Positions 1 to 11,744 of a stretch of DNA of 40,451 nucleotides are shown here, piece by piece (position 1 is the first letter of the stretch; each line of letters opens with the position of its first letter). Origin of the DNA: Chromera velia (lineage: Eukaryota > Sar > Chromeraceae); NCBI GenBank assembly GCA_018398765.1, contig JAHBMJ010000603.1, positions 1 to 40,451 of the forward strand, in the 5' to 3' direction. The position numbers and the translations under genes were made by a program. The notes under the pieces are model-generated. The model had not been told where the DNA came from, did no database searches, and saw nothing but the letters and a program-made list of their open reading frames with translations.

Positions 1-78
1 ATCAAATCCCTCGAGCAACGTACAGAAGAAGAAAACACACTCAAGATGGAAGGGAAGGAAAAACAAACAAACGAATGA

Positions 79-297
79 AAAAGGGTCAATCAAACTCTGA
101 TTCAGACAAAAACAAAAGAGCATATCAACTTGAAGTCGAGAAAGTCTCTGGAAAAAGGGAAATATAAAAGAAATACTCAGTACCTGATCAAGTACAAGGG
201 ATGGAAGAAAGGATACTGGACCAATGAGAAAGATGTGGCTTGCCCTGACCAATTTCTCCCCCATCAACAAAAACTCGAAAAGAAAAAAAAAAAATAA
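79..297 (+). pseudogene. Chromodomain remnant, probably the C-terminal end of a chromovirus-type (Ty3/gypsy) integrase
   Basis: An open frame without its own start codon runs from just after a TGA at 76-78 to a TAA at 295-297. Its centre reads QYLIKYKGWKKGYWTNEKDV, which fits the chromodomain core pattern of YLVKWKGY followed by a TWEP-like segment and a hydrophobic tail. It is preceded by a basic SRK-type stretch, as in integrase chromodomains. The usual TWEP is degenerate (WTNE). The frame ends in a lysine run encoded by an A homopolymer. Chromodomains of this kind usually sit at the end of Ty3/gypsy polyproteins, just before the 3' LTR, and polypurine/LTR-like motifs follow at 741, 2106 and 3809. 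No integrase core is visible because the window starts here. A host chromodomain protein is possible but less likely given the surroundings. Confidence 0.55.
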
Positions 298-1899
298 ACA
301 CAACGGGGGGACCTCCTGACCTAACCAGGGAAGGAGACTGGAGAGAGCAAGGAAGTCCTCGATGTATACCCGAGTAAGAAAGAAACCTGATCTGCGCACG
401 TGTAAATTTGGATGATGCGATTATCCTTCTCTCTCCTCTGCTCTCCTCATTCCCGAACAAACCACTGCTCTACCACCCTTAACCGCTTGACCACAACAAA
501 GCAAAACAAAAGAAGAAACGCTCAGGACGAGAACTAATTACAGAGAGGCACACACAGCTGAAGGGGGGTGAGAATTAAGGATAGATAAGGGGAGAAATAC
601 AGAGGAAAATAAGGGAAGAAGGGTAAAGTCAAACTGACTGACCTTCCTGCCTGACCTTTCTGCTTAATCGAAGCGGTCAGAACAGACGGAAAGGAAAGAA
701 TGTGCCATCTCCCTCAAAGAGAACCATCACGGACAAGCAGCTTTAAAAGGAGGCATGTGTTATATAGGGCAATGGGGAAGAAAGTTGGAGGAAGGAAGGA
801 AGAACGGATAGGCAGACTGAATGACTGACCTTCATCGAGTCATCGGTACACAACGGAAGCGCCTGCACAAAAGGGAGAGAGACCAGCCCCCAGACAGCAA
901 GAACGGATGCCAGAGGGTGCAAATGAGTCTCTACACGTAAGCAGAGGGAGAGACAAAGGAGTTGAAGGAGTGGAGAAGTGTGAAGAAAGAGGGAATGAAA
1001 AGGAGACGGCAAATGCATGTATGTGTAAAAAGGTCAATCAATCATAATCCAACCTCGCCTCAATCACTTTCTGTCCATGAAACCGACGACCCAATGAGAA
1101 GACGAGAAAAAAAACAACACTGACAGATCCGCAAGAGGGAGAAAAAAGCTGAAGAAAGTAGGAAGAAGAAGAAGATGGAGGATGAATAGGGAAGGAGGAG
1201 ATGACGGGTGTGACCAACTTACCTTCATGACTCGCGCTTCGACTTACCTTCACGATAGCCAATGCAATCAGAGCCACTCCCAAATGCACACTCGGCAAGA
1301 CCCACGACACAGCACTCGCTGAAGGATGCTTTTTCCTTAAACGAAGGGAAAAGACATCACGGGAGGGAAACCAGAAGAAAAGAAAAAAGAAAGTACATGG
1401 GAGTAACTCCGACTGACTTGCTTAAAAAGAAAAAAAAAAAGAGGCCGCACGACGCCTGGGTCTAAACTCGTGCTAACCAGAGAGACCCGCAAAACAAATG
1501 GAAGAAAGATCGACCCAAAAAAAGTTGAGAACAACGATGAAGTGCTGCTAAACAAGGAAAAGGAAGGCTGAAAAGGGAATCTCAAGTCAAGGCTTAAGAA
1601 GAAAAAGGATCGAAGAGAAGGAGGCAACAGAAGAGACATACAGTAGATAAGGGAAGGAAAACATAGACTGACTGGAGGATAGCAAACTCAGAGGCGCCAC
1701 CATCAGAAAACTGCGAAAAAAAAATGGAAAAGAAATGAAAAACAAGAAGTGAAAAAGAAAAAAAAAACGTCTTAGAAGGCATGCGGTGCTTTACAAGTGC
1801 GATACTGGTGCGGTTTTTGTTCGGACCACGCGATCCCGTTCAAGGGAGGAGGAGAAAGTTACCCCCACGCGGTGAGGGGAAAATATAGACAACCTCGTT
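298..1899. other. Purine-rich intergenic/retroelement-derived DNA, no gene recognised
   Basis: The plus strand is dominated by GA-rich, A-run-rich sequence. The many minus-strand open frames are therefore Ser/Phe/Leu-rich translations of polypyrimidine and look like no protein family. The one structured feature is the polypurine/TG motif at 741-767. Confidence 0.5.
741..767 (+). repeat. Polypurine tract plus LTR-start-like motif, copy 1
   Basis: TTTAAAAGGAGGCATGT followed by a TTATATAG box. The same 27-bp string recurs at 3809-3835 with one mismatch. A purine tract directly followed by TGT is the layout of a polypurine tract and the first bases of an LTR. No paired LTR could be delimited. 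Confidence 0.4.
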
Positions 1900-1912
1900 G
1901 TGAGATCTTCCC

Positions 1913-2143
1913 GTGACGAGCGGCCGAAAAAAGAGAAGGGGATACACAAGCAAGGTCTCACAAGCTGTATTGGACGATGCCATGCGCATGCGGGAGAACC
2001 GAATGACCGTCGAAGAATTTCCGGTCGTATGGTCTTCCCCCGCTCTGCAAGTAGATCTGAAGCAAGAGCGATGCCCTGCGATGATAGAAAGGCAGGAGGA
2101 GAAAACTTTGAAAGGGGGCATGTGCGAAACCAGGGATGAGTGA
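1913..2143 (+). pseudogene. Possible C-terminal tail of a retroelement polyprotein
   Basis: A 76-codon frame of ordinary composition, unlike the low-complexity frames around it. It contains acidic and hydrophobic helices (for example MTVEEFPVVWSSPALQVDLK) and ends across the purine tract at 2106-2121, which is followed by TGTGCG. Retroelement pol frames often end over the polypurine tract, so this may be the end of a decayed element. No domain is recognised and no upstream pol domain was found. The link to the chromodomain remnant is only by proximity. Confidence 0.3.
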
Positions 2144-3808
2144 TGGATAGAGTGGGCAAGCAAGCAGAATGCTCTCTCCAGCTATTCACATCGCCATGAT
2201 TGAAGTTTGAAGCGCGCAGTAGTACCATAAAACTGCGCGAGGTTGTCTGCAAGCAGTGCGACGAGACGGCCACTCGCAGAGTCGGACGCGTGCTCGGATC
2301 GGTTAACTTAGAGGATTAGATAGCATCTGAGACGAGACATCAAAACACTAACAGAAAAGAAGAGACAAAGAGAGACACCGCGTGAAAAGACAGTAAGCAT
2401 GGCACCAGTCACTCACAATGGGAGGGTCATCAGTCTGCAAGGACGCTTGCACTGCAGGGACGCCTGCAGGGACAGATGAGTGGGGATGCCCACAAAAGAA
2501 CCCCCCAGAGGAAGCTGACCATGGCATTCACTAGGTGTTCCGTAAAAAGAAGAAGGTTTTGACAAGGAAGGGATCCAACTCTGAAAGAAACATAATACAG
2601 ATGGAAGAGTTGAAACAAAAAGAAGCACAATCCAGTACGATGAAGCAGCAAGCACAGTCAAGGAGAAGACGGAAGTGGCTAACATGAGTCAAGATGACCA
2701 GTTGTAAGGGAGAAAATGAACGGGAAACAGTTCGAAAACTACTTCCAACCGACAAGGAAGGCACCAGTACGAGGAGAGAAGCACCTCTTAACACCGCAAA
2801 GAGGAACAAGCATCAAGAAAAGGAGACGGCTCAGCAACACATTAACCGTCCGAACCATTATCAAACGGAAAAGGAAGAGAAGCAAGAAGACTTGGAGACA
2901 ATTAAGTAGAAAGCAGTCTTTCATATAGATACACAAAAGACTTCAGCTGCGCACGTGCGGTGAATGCGCGCAACACATAGCAGGAATATTGAAAGACTAG
3001 ACATATCGTGGGTGGAAGAACAGGAAAAGACTTCAAAATGCACACAAAGAATTCGAAACAACTCACCTCATTCGGTTCCATTCCATGAAGCACGTGGAAG
3101 CTCTCCAAAAAGGGATCGGGCGTGGAAGGCCCCCTGGCGATACTTCGGATCGAAATAGTCGATCCCGGGTCTTGTCAGGGCTAGCTGGAGCCCTTGGCTG
3201 CGTGGCCCCCACCCTCATATGGTCCTTGGGAGAGCCAATGCACGCTTCACCAGGCATACCCGAACTACCCAAGAAGAGACCCAGAGTCATTAAGAGGGAG
3301 TGAACAGCTGAAGAAAAGGGAAAAGAGAGGACATGCGATTCCTTTGCCTTCAGACTAATTTTCATCTGACTATTATTTTGCCTGACCATTGATTTACCCG
3401 AATGTTATTTCACATGCATGCAGGAGTTTTAGTGAAAAATAATATGCACGCATGCATGCATGACAATGCGCGAGAATTAATCCTCGAACTCAGAATAAAA
3501 TGTGTTCTTAGTGAGGGAATCTGGCCGCTCACGATAGGGCCCGCGGGATATGCCCAAAAACCAGTGGTCCACCGGTTTTTTTTTCAAGGGTTCGTGGAAG
3601 TGAGAGAATGCATGCATGAAGCAGTATAGCAATAAATTTGATTGATTACGCGCGTGAGGCATCAGACTGCACCTGGGTCCCATGTAATTAAGGGTAAAGC
3701 GTACCCTGCATGGTCTGAGCAGACCCAGCATGGAATACCTTCACATGACAGACCTTTCATACATACTAATACATATCATAGTAATTTATTTGGGCGTAGA
3801 ACCCCAAA
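2144..3808. other. No recognisable gene
   Basis: Mixed-composition DNA with short open frames on both strands, none with a recognisable domain or convincing codon use. TGCATGCA occurs at 3415, 3453 and 3609, inside a 200-bp stretch that is otherwise unremarkable. Confidence 0.45.
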
Positions 3809-3865
3809 CTTTAAAAGGAGGCATGTATTATATAGTAGTGGAACCCCAAACTTTGAAAAAGGAAA
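3801..3865 (+). repeat. Imperfect ~36-bp tandem repeat with polypurine/LTR-start-like motif, copy 2
   Basis: A GAACCCCAAACTTT block followed by a purine run occurs twice in succession. The first copy continues into the same AAAAGGAGGCATGT..TTATATAG string seen at 741-767. This resembles a polypurine tract and LTR start. The downstream 3960-4120 stretch carries short repeats of an AAGGC[CT]GA[GA]CTAAAGTCTT type and could be LTR-derived. Confidence 0.35.
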
Positions 3866-5314
3866 ATACCTAGACCCTAAGTACTAAAAGGTCTAGACTT
3901 AGAATAATACCCGACCGAGCAATATAGAAATACCCGATCAAGCCATATGAAGCTCTAGTATAGAATTCATGCAGTGAGCAAGGCCGAGCTAAAGTCTTCC
4001 AGCAAGGCTGAACTAAAGTCTTTCAAGTCACACTAAGATCAAGTCTTTTGACTTTAACCAAATAAAAGTCCTTCGAGTTATGCCGAGATAAAATTATACT
4101 GAGCCAAGGCCGAGCCAGCCAGCCGTGGCCTGTATCACACCAAAGTTGGACTGTCGCATACGCAAAAGACTTTTTGGAAGACTCAAAAGCAACACAAAGT
4201 CTTTCAATCAACAAATCAAGATCAAGAAATCCAAGCAACACTTCTGGCAAGATCAGATCGACAATTCTGCACTTTTTGGGACTCAATTCCCTTTGAGAAA
4301 ATCAATTTGCAAACAGTATTGGACACAGCCTTCAGTGTTTGACTCTTATGCTATACAGAGCTTACGTCCTGTCTCTGCCTAAGACTAGGTCCCTTAGAGA
4401 TTTTTATAGATTCTGGCTGCCTTCTGGCAAATAGGGTCGGAGCAGTACAGAACAACGCCCTTGTGGCTTTGCAGGAAGGGCCTGACTCTCCCTCCTTCAC
4501 CCTGTATGACCCCTGAGTGACTGTCGCTTTCTCTCTCGGTAGCCCTTTCGATCGGCCCGGGGGCTCTCTCCCTCTTCATCTACCTCAGAGTCTCTGCATC
4601 TCGCTATCACGCCTGCAGACTCAGCGCAGAGAGGGCAGAAGAAAAAATTCAAACATCAGTGTGGAGCAAGTAGGGAAGCACTCATAATTACACTCATGGG
4701 AGGGGAAAGGAAAAGAGTTTCAGAGCAAACAGATCTATGCAGATATACATTTTGCATCAAATTAATTTTACTTTGCGTCCATCTGTTCTTACGATCGCGC
4801 AACCCCGTTCCGTCTCCCGCGTTATCCCCTTCACCTATCTCACTCCCTCACATACGCAAGAGAACCCTCCATATACTGTCAGGTCTCTCTTTATAGTGGG
4901 ACGTGGGGGGGGGGGACGCTTTTGTCAACCCATCACCTCAATGCACATTTCTCATGAAACAGATTTGCCTCCAGTGTTCAAAAAAAGAAGTGGATGGTCA
5001 ATCAGATGGAATTAGAGGGAAATGCGGAGATCTTTTATTGAACCTAAACATCCAACTATTACTATTCTATATGGGATTTTGTGCTGACTCAGAGCAGTCC
5101 CAGCTGTGTTGCATCTTAGGGCTCGCGCATCGCACTGTGTACTATTCTATGCATGCGTTGTTCACACATTCAAGTTTAGCAAACAGGTTCAGTTGAAAAG
5201 GTCTTTTTTGTTTAAATCAACATACTCTTTGATTGGATCTTACTAAAAACATAGTTGAATTTAATTCATATAGATAAAAATTTTGAGTAAACAACAAATG
5301 TATGCTTACTCATC

Positions 5315-5351
<37 letters not shown>

Positions 5352-5519
5352 GTACATATATAAATATTGTTATAGATGTTGTTAGCAACGTTTTATGCTT
5401 TTTAAACTATGAGAAACTGGTTTAAGTGTTTCTATTTAGTGTATTTTCATGTTAATTTATCAAAAAAAAAAAAATTGGAGTCGGAATTAGTGTTGGAGTC
5501 AGTCTGGTCCTGTTTTCAC
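3866..5519. other. Intergenic DNA, possibly LTR-derived at its start; no gene recognised
   Basis: It contains short degenerate direct repeats around 3960-4050, mixed sequence to about 4700 and AT-rich DNA from about 5170, with a TA dinucleotide microsatellite at about 5318-5346. The 85-96 codon frames here match nothing recognisable. Confidence 0.4.
5318..5346. repeat. (TA)n microsatellite
   Basis: An uninterrupted TA dinucleotide run in an AT-rich segment just outside the left end of the palindrome. Confidence 0.9.
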
Positions 5520-5762
5520 ATGCAATAACAGAACAAAACTGACGGAGAACTGTCGTTCTCCTCTGTCTGCCACGACATGATGGGATGGAGGCAGAGACTG
5601 CTGTTCTCCTTTGTCTTCCTCTACAGAATAGGATGGAAACGCAGACTGCTGCCTTCTTCCATCTTCATCGACCGATATCTAAAGAAGGAATTGAAGGAGG
5701 GAAAGACTGCCGCTCTCCTCTGTCTGCTGTGACAGAACGGAAAGAAGGAAGAAGATGTTTTT

Positions 5763-6330
5763 CTCCTCCATGTGCAACGACAAACTGGAAGGAGGCAGAG
5801 GATGTTGTTCTCCTCTGTCTTTTGTGACAGAAGCGGAAGGGGGGAGAGACTGCCGCTCTCCTCTGCCTGCTGTGACAGAACCGGAAGGAGGGAGAGGATG
5901 CCGCTCTCCTCTATCTGCTATGGCAGAACGGAAAGGAGGAAGAGGATGTTGCTCTCCTCCATGTGCAACGACAAACTGGAAGGAGGCAGAGGATGTTGCT
6001 CTTCTCTGTCTCTTGCAACAGAAACGGAAGGAGGGAGAGACTGCCACTCTCCTCTGCCTGCTGTGACAGAACCGGAAGGAGAGAAAGACTGCCGCTCTCC
6101 TCTGTCTGCTGTGACAGAACGGAAAGGAGGAAGAAGATGTGGCTCTCCTCCGTGTGCAACGACAAAATGGAAGGAGGCAGAGGATGTTGCTCTCCTCTGT
6201 CTCTTGCGACAGAAGCGGAAGGGGGGAGAGACTGCCACTCTCCTCGGTCTGTTGCGACAAAACTGAAAGGAGGGAGAGAATGTTGCTCTCCTCTTTCTGC
6301 TGTGACGGAACGGGATGGAAGGAGAGGATG
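5763..6330 (+). repeat. 191-bp higher-order repeat, left arm
   Basis: A marker variant containing GTGCAACGACAAA appears at about 5763, 5954 and 6145, exactly 191 bp apart (four units minus one base). The mirrored marker in the right arm, CCAGTTTGTCGTT, shows the same 191-bp spacing at 20061, 20252 and 20443. The higher-order period therefore predates the formation of the two arms. Confidence 0.85.
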
Positions 6331-6452
6331 CTGCTCATCTCTGTCTGCTGTGATAGAACGGGATGGAGGGAGAGGATGCTGCTCTCCTCTGTCTGCTATG
6401 ATAGAACAGGATGGAGGGAGAGACTGCCGCTCTCCTCTGTCTGCTGTCACAG

Positions 6453-9230
6453 AATGAAAAAGAGGAAGAGGAATATTGCTCTCCTCCGTATGCAACGACA
6501 AACTGAAAGGGGGGGGAGGATATTGCTCTCCTCTGTCTGCTGAGACAGAACGCGATGGAGTGAGAGACTGCCACTCTCCTCTGTCTGCAGAGACAGAACC
6601 GGAAGGAAGAAGAGACTGCCGCTCTCCTCTGTCTGCTGAGACAAAACGGGATGGAGGGAGAGACTACCGCTCTCCTCTGTCGGCTGAGACAGAACGGGAT
6701 GGAAAGAGAGACTGCCGCTATCCTTTGTCTGCTATAACAAAACAGAATAGAGCAAGAGACTGCTGCGCTCCTCTATCTGCTAAGATAGAATGGGATGGAG
6801 GAAGAGACTGCCGCTCTCCTCTGTCTGCTGAGACAGAACGGGATGGAGGGAGAGACTCCTGCTCTCCTCTGTCTGCTGTGATAGAGCGGAATGGAGGAAG
6901 AGACTGCCGCTCTCCTCTGTCTGCTGTGATAGAACTGGAAGGAGGGAGAGACTGCTGCTCTCCTCTGTCTGCTGTGATAGAACCGGATGGAGGGAGAGAC
7001 TGCTGCTCTCCTCTGTCTGCTGTAACAGAACGGAATGGAGGGAGAGATTGCTGCTCTCCTCTGTCTGCTGAGATAGAACCGGAAGGAGGGAGAAAATGCC
7101 GCTTTCCTCTGCCTTCTGTGACAGAACTGGATAGAGGGAAAGACTGCCGCTCTCCGCTGTCTGCTGTGATAGAACTGGAAGGAGGGAGAGACTGCTGCTC
7201 TCCTCTATCTGCTGTGACAGAACCGGAAGGAGGGAGAGACTGCCGCTCTCCTCTGTCTGCTGTGACAGAACTGGATGGAGGGAGAGGATGTTGCTCTCCT
7301 CTGTCTCTTGCGACAGAACTGGAAGGAGGGAGAGACTGCCGCTTTCTGTCTGCTGTGACAAAACTGGAAGGAGGGAGAGACTGCCGCTCTCCTCTGTCTG
7401 CTGTAACAGAACGGGATGGAGGGAGAGACTGCCGCTCTCCTCTGTCTGCTGTGATAGAACGGAATGCAGGGAGAGACTGCCGCTCTCCTCTGTCTGCTGT
7501 GATAGAAACGGGATAGAGGGAGAGACTGCCGCTCTCCTCTGTCTGCTGTGACAGAACGGGATGGAGGGAGAGGATGCTGCTCTCCTCTATCTGCTGTGAT
7601 AGAACAGGATGGAGGGAGAGACTGCCGCTCTCCTCTGTCTGCTGTCACAGAATGAAAAGGAGAAAGAGGAATGTTGCTCTCCTCCGTATGCAACGACAAA
7701 CTGAAAGGGGGGGGAGGATATTACTCTCCTCTGTCTGCTGAAACAGAACAGGATGGAGCGAGAGACTGCCGCTCTCCTCTGTCTGCAGAGATAGAACCGG
7801 AAGGAGGAAGAGACTGCCGCTCTCCTCTGTCTGCTGAGACAGAACGGGATGGAGGGAGAGACTACCGCTCTCCTCTGTTGGCTAAGACAGAACGGGATGG
7901 AAAGAGAGACTGCCACTCTCCTCTGTCTGCTATGACAAAACGGAATAGAGCGAGAGACTGCCGCGCTCCTCTGTCTGCTGAAACAGAACGGGATGGAGGG
8001 AGAGACTGCTGCTCTCCTCTGTCTGCTGAGACAGAAAGGGATGGAGGGAGAGACTGCTGCTCTCCTCTATCTGCTGTGATAGAACAGAATGGAGGGAAAG
8101 ACTGCCGCTCTCCTCTCTCTGCTGTGATAGAACCGGAAGGAGGGAGAGACTGCCGCTCTCCTCTGTCTGCTGTGATAGAACCGGATGGAGGGAGAGACTG
8201 CTGCTCTCCTCTGTCTGCTGTGACAGAACGGAATGCAGGGAGAGACTGCCACTCTCCTCTGTCTGCTGTGACAGAAACGGGATAGAGGGAGAGTCTCAGA
8301 CTGCCGCTCTCCTCTGTCTGCTGTGACAGAACGGGATGGAGGGAGAGGATGCTGCTCTCCTCTGTCTGCTGTGACAGAACTGGATGGAGGGAGAGACTGC
8401 CGCTCTCCTCTGTTTGCTGTCATAGAATGAAAAGGAGAAAGAGGAATGTTGCTCTCCTCCGTATACAACGACAAACTGAAAGGGGGGGGAGGATATTACT
8501 CTCCTCTGTCTGCTGAGACAGAACAGGATGGAGCGAGAGACTGCCGCTCTCCTCTGTCTGCAGAGACAGAACCGGAAGGAGGAAGAGACTGCCGCTCTCC
8601 TCTGTCTGCTGAGACAGAACGGGATGGAGGGAGAGACTACCGCTCTCCTCTGTTGGCTGAGACAGAACGGGATGGAAAGAGAGACTGCCACTCTCCTCTG
8701 TCTGCTGTGACAAAACGGAATAGAGCGAGAGACTGCCGCGCTCCTCTGTCTGCTGAAACAGAACGGGATGGAGGGAGAGACTGCTGCTCTCCTCTGTCTG
8801 CTGAGACAGAACGGGATGGAGGGAGAGACTGCTGCTCTCCTCTATCTGCTGTGACAGAACAGAATGGAGGGAGAGACTGCCGCTCTCCTCTGACTGCTGT
8901 GATAGAACCGGAAGGAGGGAGAGACTGCCGCTCTCCTCTGTCTGCTCTGATAGAACCAGATGGAGGGAGAGACTGCTGCTCTCCTCTGTCTGCTGTGATA
9001 GAATGGGATGGAGGGAGAGACTACCGCTCTCCTCTGTCTGCTGAGACAGAACTGGAAGGAGGGAGAAAGTGCCGTTTTTTTCTACCTTCTGTGATAGAAC
9101 CGGAAGGAGGGAGAGACTGCCGCCTTGAAGTTCTTCTGTCTGCTGTGATAGAACTGGAAAGAGGGAGAGACTGCTGCTCTCCTCTATCTGCTGTGACAGA
9201 ACCGGAAGGAGCGAGAGACTGCCGCTCTCC
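6453..9230 (+). repeat. Larger segmental duplications inside the left array (offsets 1198 and 775 bp)
   Basis: A second marker variant, with GTATGCAACGAC followed by a G run, occurs at about 6488, 7686 and 8461, giving offsets of 1198 and 775 bp. The 7671-8285 block and the block starting at 8446 agree unit by unit, including rare variants. This marks recent block duplication and explains much of the left arm's extra length. Confidence 0.8.
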
Positions 9231-10441
9231 TCTCAGACTGCCTGCTGTGACAGAACGGGATGGAGGGAGAGGATGTTGCTCTCCTCTGTCTGCTGTGACA
9301 GAACGGGATGGAGGGAGAGGATGCCGCTCTCCTCTATCTCTTGCAATAGAACTGGAAGAAGGGAGAGACTGGCACTCTCCTCTGCCTGCTGTGACAGAAA
9401 AGAAAGGAGAAAGAGGATGTGGCTCTCCTCCGTGTGCAACGACAAACTGGAAGGAGGGAGAGACTGCCGCTCTCCTCTGTCTGCTGTGACAGAACGGGAT
9501 GGAGGGAGAGACTGCTGCTCTCCTCTGTCTGCTGTGACAGAATAGGATGGAGGGAGAGGATGTTGCTCTCCTTTGTCTCTTGCGATAGAACTGGAAGGAA
9601 GGAGACACTGCCGCTCTCCTCTGCCTGCTGTGACAGAACGGGGTGGAGGGAGAGACTGCCGTTTTCCTCTGTCTGCTGTGACAAAACATAAAGGAGGAAG
9701 AGGAATGTTGCTCTCCTCTGTCTGCTAAGACAGAACAGGATAGAGGGAGAGGATGTTGCTTTCTTCTGTCTCTTATGACAGAACTAGAAGGAGGGAGAGA
9801 CTGCTACTCTTCTCTGCCTGCTGTGACAAAACAGGATGGAGGGAGAGACTGCTACTCTCCTCTGTCTACTGTGGCAGAACGGAAAGGAGGAAGAGGAATG
9901 TTGCTCTCCTCTGTCTGCTAAGATAAAATGGGATGGAAGGAGAGGATATTGCTCTCCTCTGTCTCTTACGACTGAACTGGAGGGAGGGAGAGACTGCCGC
10001 TCTCCTCTGCCTGCTGTGATAGAATAGGATGGAAAGAGAGACTGCCGCTCTCCTCTGCCTGCTTTGATAGAACAGAAAGGAGGAAGAGACTGCTGCTCTC
10101 TTCTGTCTGCTGTGACAGAACAGAACAGAGGGAGAGACTGCCGCTCTCCTCTGTTTGTAACGATTAAACTGACGGGAGGGAGAGGATGTTGTTCTCCTCT
10201 GTCTGGCAGTGTATCGACAAACCTGACTGGAGGAAGAGACTGTCGCTCTCCGGGGGGGCGCTGCATTGAATGACAGGCTTGAAAGAGGGGAAGACCGATG
10301 GTGCTGGTCTCCCACAGCGTCTGCATCATTAATAGAAACCGAGGGAGAGACTGTTGCCCTTTTATGGCTGCCCCCACAGGAATGAATGAAGGGAGAAGCC
10401 ACTGCTCTCCTGACACTGTGTTGGAGACGACGCGACTCGAT

Positions 10442-10465
10442 NNNNNNNNNNGGGGGGGGGGGGGG
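10442..10465. other. Assembly gap (10 N) beside a poly-G run
   Basis: Ten N at 10442-10451 followed by about 15 G. The mirrored position in the right arm is a poly-C run at 17864-17880 holding one N. The homopolymer length is therefore unresolved in both arms. Confidence 0.95.
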
Positions 10466-11472
10466 AGACGCTGCTCTCCTTTATCTGCTGTGATAGAAGT
10501 GAAGCAGGTGAGAGACCACCGCTCTGCTGTCGGAACGACGTAACTGAAGAGGCGGAGAGAATCAAAGAGACCACTACTCTCTTCTGGCTGCTGTGGCAGA
10601 CGTAAATCGAGCGAGATACTGCTTCAGAATCTGTTTTGTGACTGAAACGATGTCACTGAGGGGGCAAGCTCTAGGGCTGCATGGCTGCTTCATTCTGCGA
10701 CGGTCTACCGTGGAAGAAATATAAATCAGACGCCCCAGGGAAGCCGCTGCTATCCTCAATTAAAAACGCGGGGGAGAGAGGTTGATACTCTCCTCTACCT
10801 ACTGCGGCAGTCGTGATATGGGTGAGAGGCCGCTGCTCTTCTCTGTCATAAAAAACAATCCACCTGAAATGAGGGAGAGATCGCTGGTCTACGGTAACTA
10901 CAAGCCAGACAGTCAATGAATAGGAAGGGAGAATGTAGCGCCCTCCTCCAACTGTGAACGTCGGTCGCGGTGTGCTTAGGCCTGCAAAAGCTAACAAAAT
11001 GCGTTGGACTCATTTTTTTGGCCTCTGTGCTTCTCCGTCTTTCAAGAAATTAGGCATAAGAATGTTTGTTATTGGTATCATACATATTGACAGATTGAAG
11101 CTCGTATGCTTTCGAAGCTGGCACGTTCTCTCAAGCTTAGGCCAGAAGGCAGTAGGAATTGGTAAGAATATGAAGCACGGCTACCTTTTAGGTGCGCCAT
11201 GCACCGTTATGCAGAGTATGTCTGCTACGAATGTGTGGTGCCTATGCGCACTTGACTGGAGGTGACCTCCTCTGGGTCTGACTCACAGAAAGCCTCTTAA
11301 CTTTCCAAGCAAGAGCTGATGGGCTTTAGTGATGGGCTCGACGTGCACGGCTGGCAATCGACTGACCGCTCTGGATCTGCACTCACCGATGCCTGCATAG
11401 TTTCTCTCGGCACATGACTGTCGCGTTGCACCTCTCCTCAGACCGTCGTCTCTGGTCTGCAAGGGGGGGGCA

Positions 11473-11670
11473 GAATGCATGGCATCAACTCTGTCCGACT
11501 CTGTCCCTCTCTATCTTTAAAAAATTTAGGCACGAGAGTGTGTGACGTAAAGAAGGTCATGGCTCTGCTTCTGACGTCTTCCCTCAAGAACGATGTGATT
11601 GGTCTGTTTGGTTTGTCTGACAGAGACGGTAAGACCTGCTCTTACGGTCTGATGCCGGACAAGTAAGCGA
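11473..11670 (+). pseudogene. Exon-like open frame conserved in both arms (left copy)
   Basis: The frame contains VMALLLTSSLKNDVIGLFGL followed by SDRDGKTCSYGLMPDK and then a TAA. The mirrored right-arm copy (17040-17185, minus strand) keeps the same frame over this stretch, with about four amino-acid changes and a similar or larger number of silent changes over 41 codons. A TTTAG/GC acceptor-like site precedes it and a G/GTAAGA donor-like site lies inside it, so it may be an exon fragment. No family is recognised. The ATG at 11475 may not be the real start. Confidence 0.3.
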
Positions 11671-11744
11671 GCTTTGCGGTAAATGCACTAACCTCATGGA
11701 AAGTCTGCAATTCCTGCCAGAATGCCTCCCTCAGACGGAGGCTG

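Larger units (their letters stand above)
5537..10260 (+). repeat. 48-bp minisatellite array, left arm
   Basis: About 98 imperfect copies of a 48-bp unit. In pieces, the unit is GGGAGAGACTGCCGCTCTCC, then TCTGTCTGCTGTGACAGA, then an ACGGGATGGA linker. The first piece forms a GGAGAG/CTCTCC hairpin with a 7-nt loop and the second a TCTGTC/GACAGA hairpin with a 6-nt loop. As 48 is divisible by 3, a 16-residue peptide repeat (TERDGGRDCRSPLSAV in one frame, LSQQTEESGSLSLHPV on the other strand) appears in several frames at once. Frequent unit variants (GATAGA for GACAGA, GATGTTG loops) break some frames with stops. I do not call these frames genes. Confidence 0.95.

Noticed and set aside
1038-1782. 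Minus-strand Ser/Phe/Leu-rich ORFs resembling secreted or membrane proteins
   Set aside because: They are translations of a polypyrimidine strand in GA-rich DNA, with several frames open at the same place and no domain.
6476-9489. Long plus-strand ORFs (346 and 347 codons) of a Cys/Arg/Ser 16-residue repeat
   Set aside because: The minisatellite unit is 48 bp and stays open in five frames of both strands at once; there is no frame preference and the boundaries fall at unit variants.
5537-10260. CRISPR array interpretation of the regular 48-bp repeat
   Set aside because: Units are contiguous with no unique spacers, a eukaryotic context and no cas genes.
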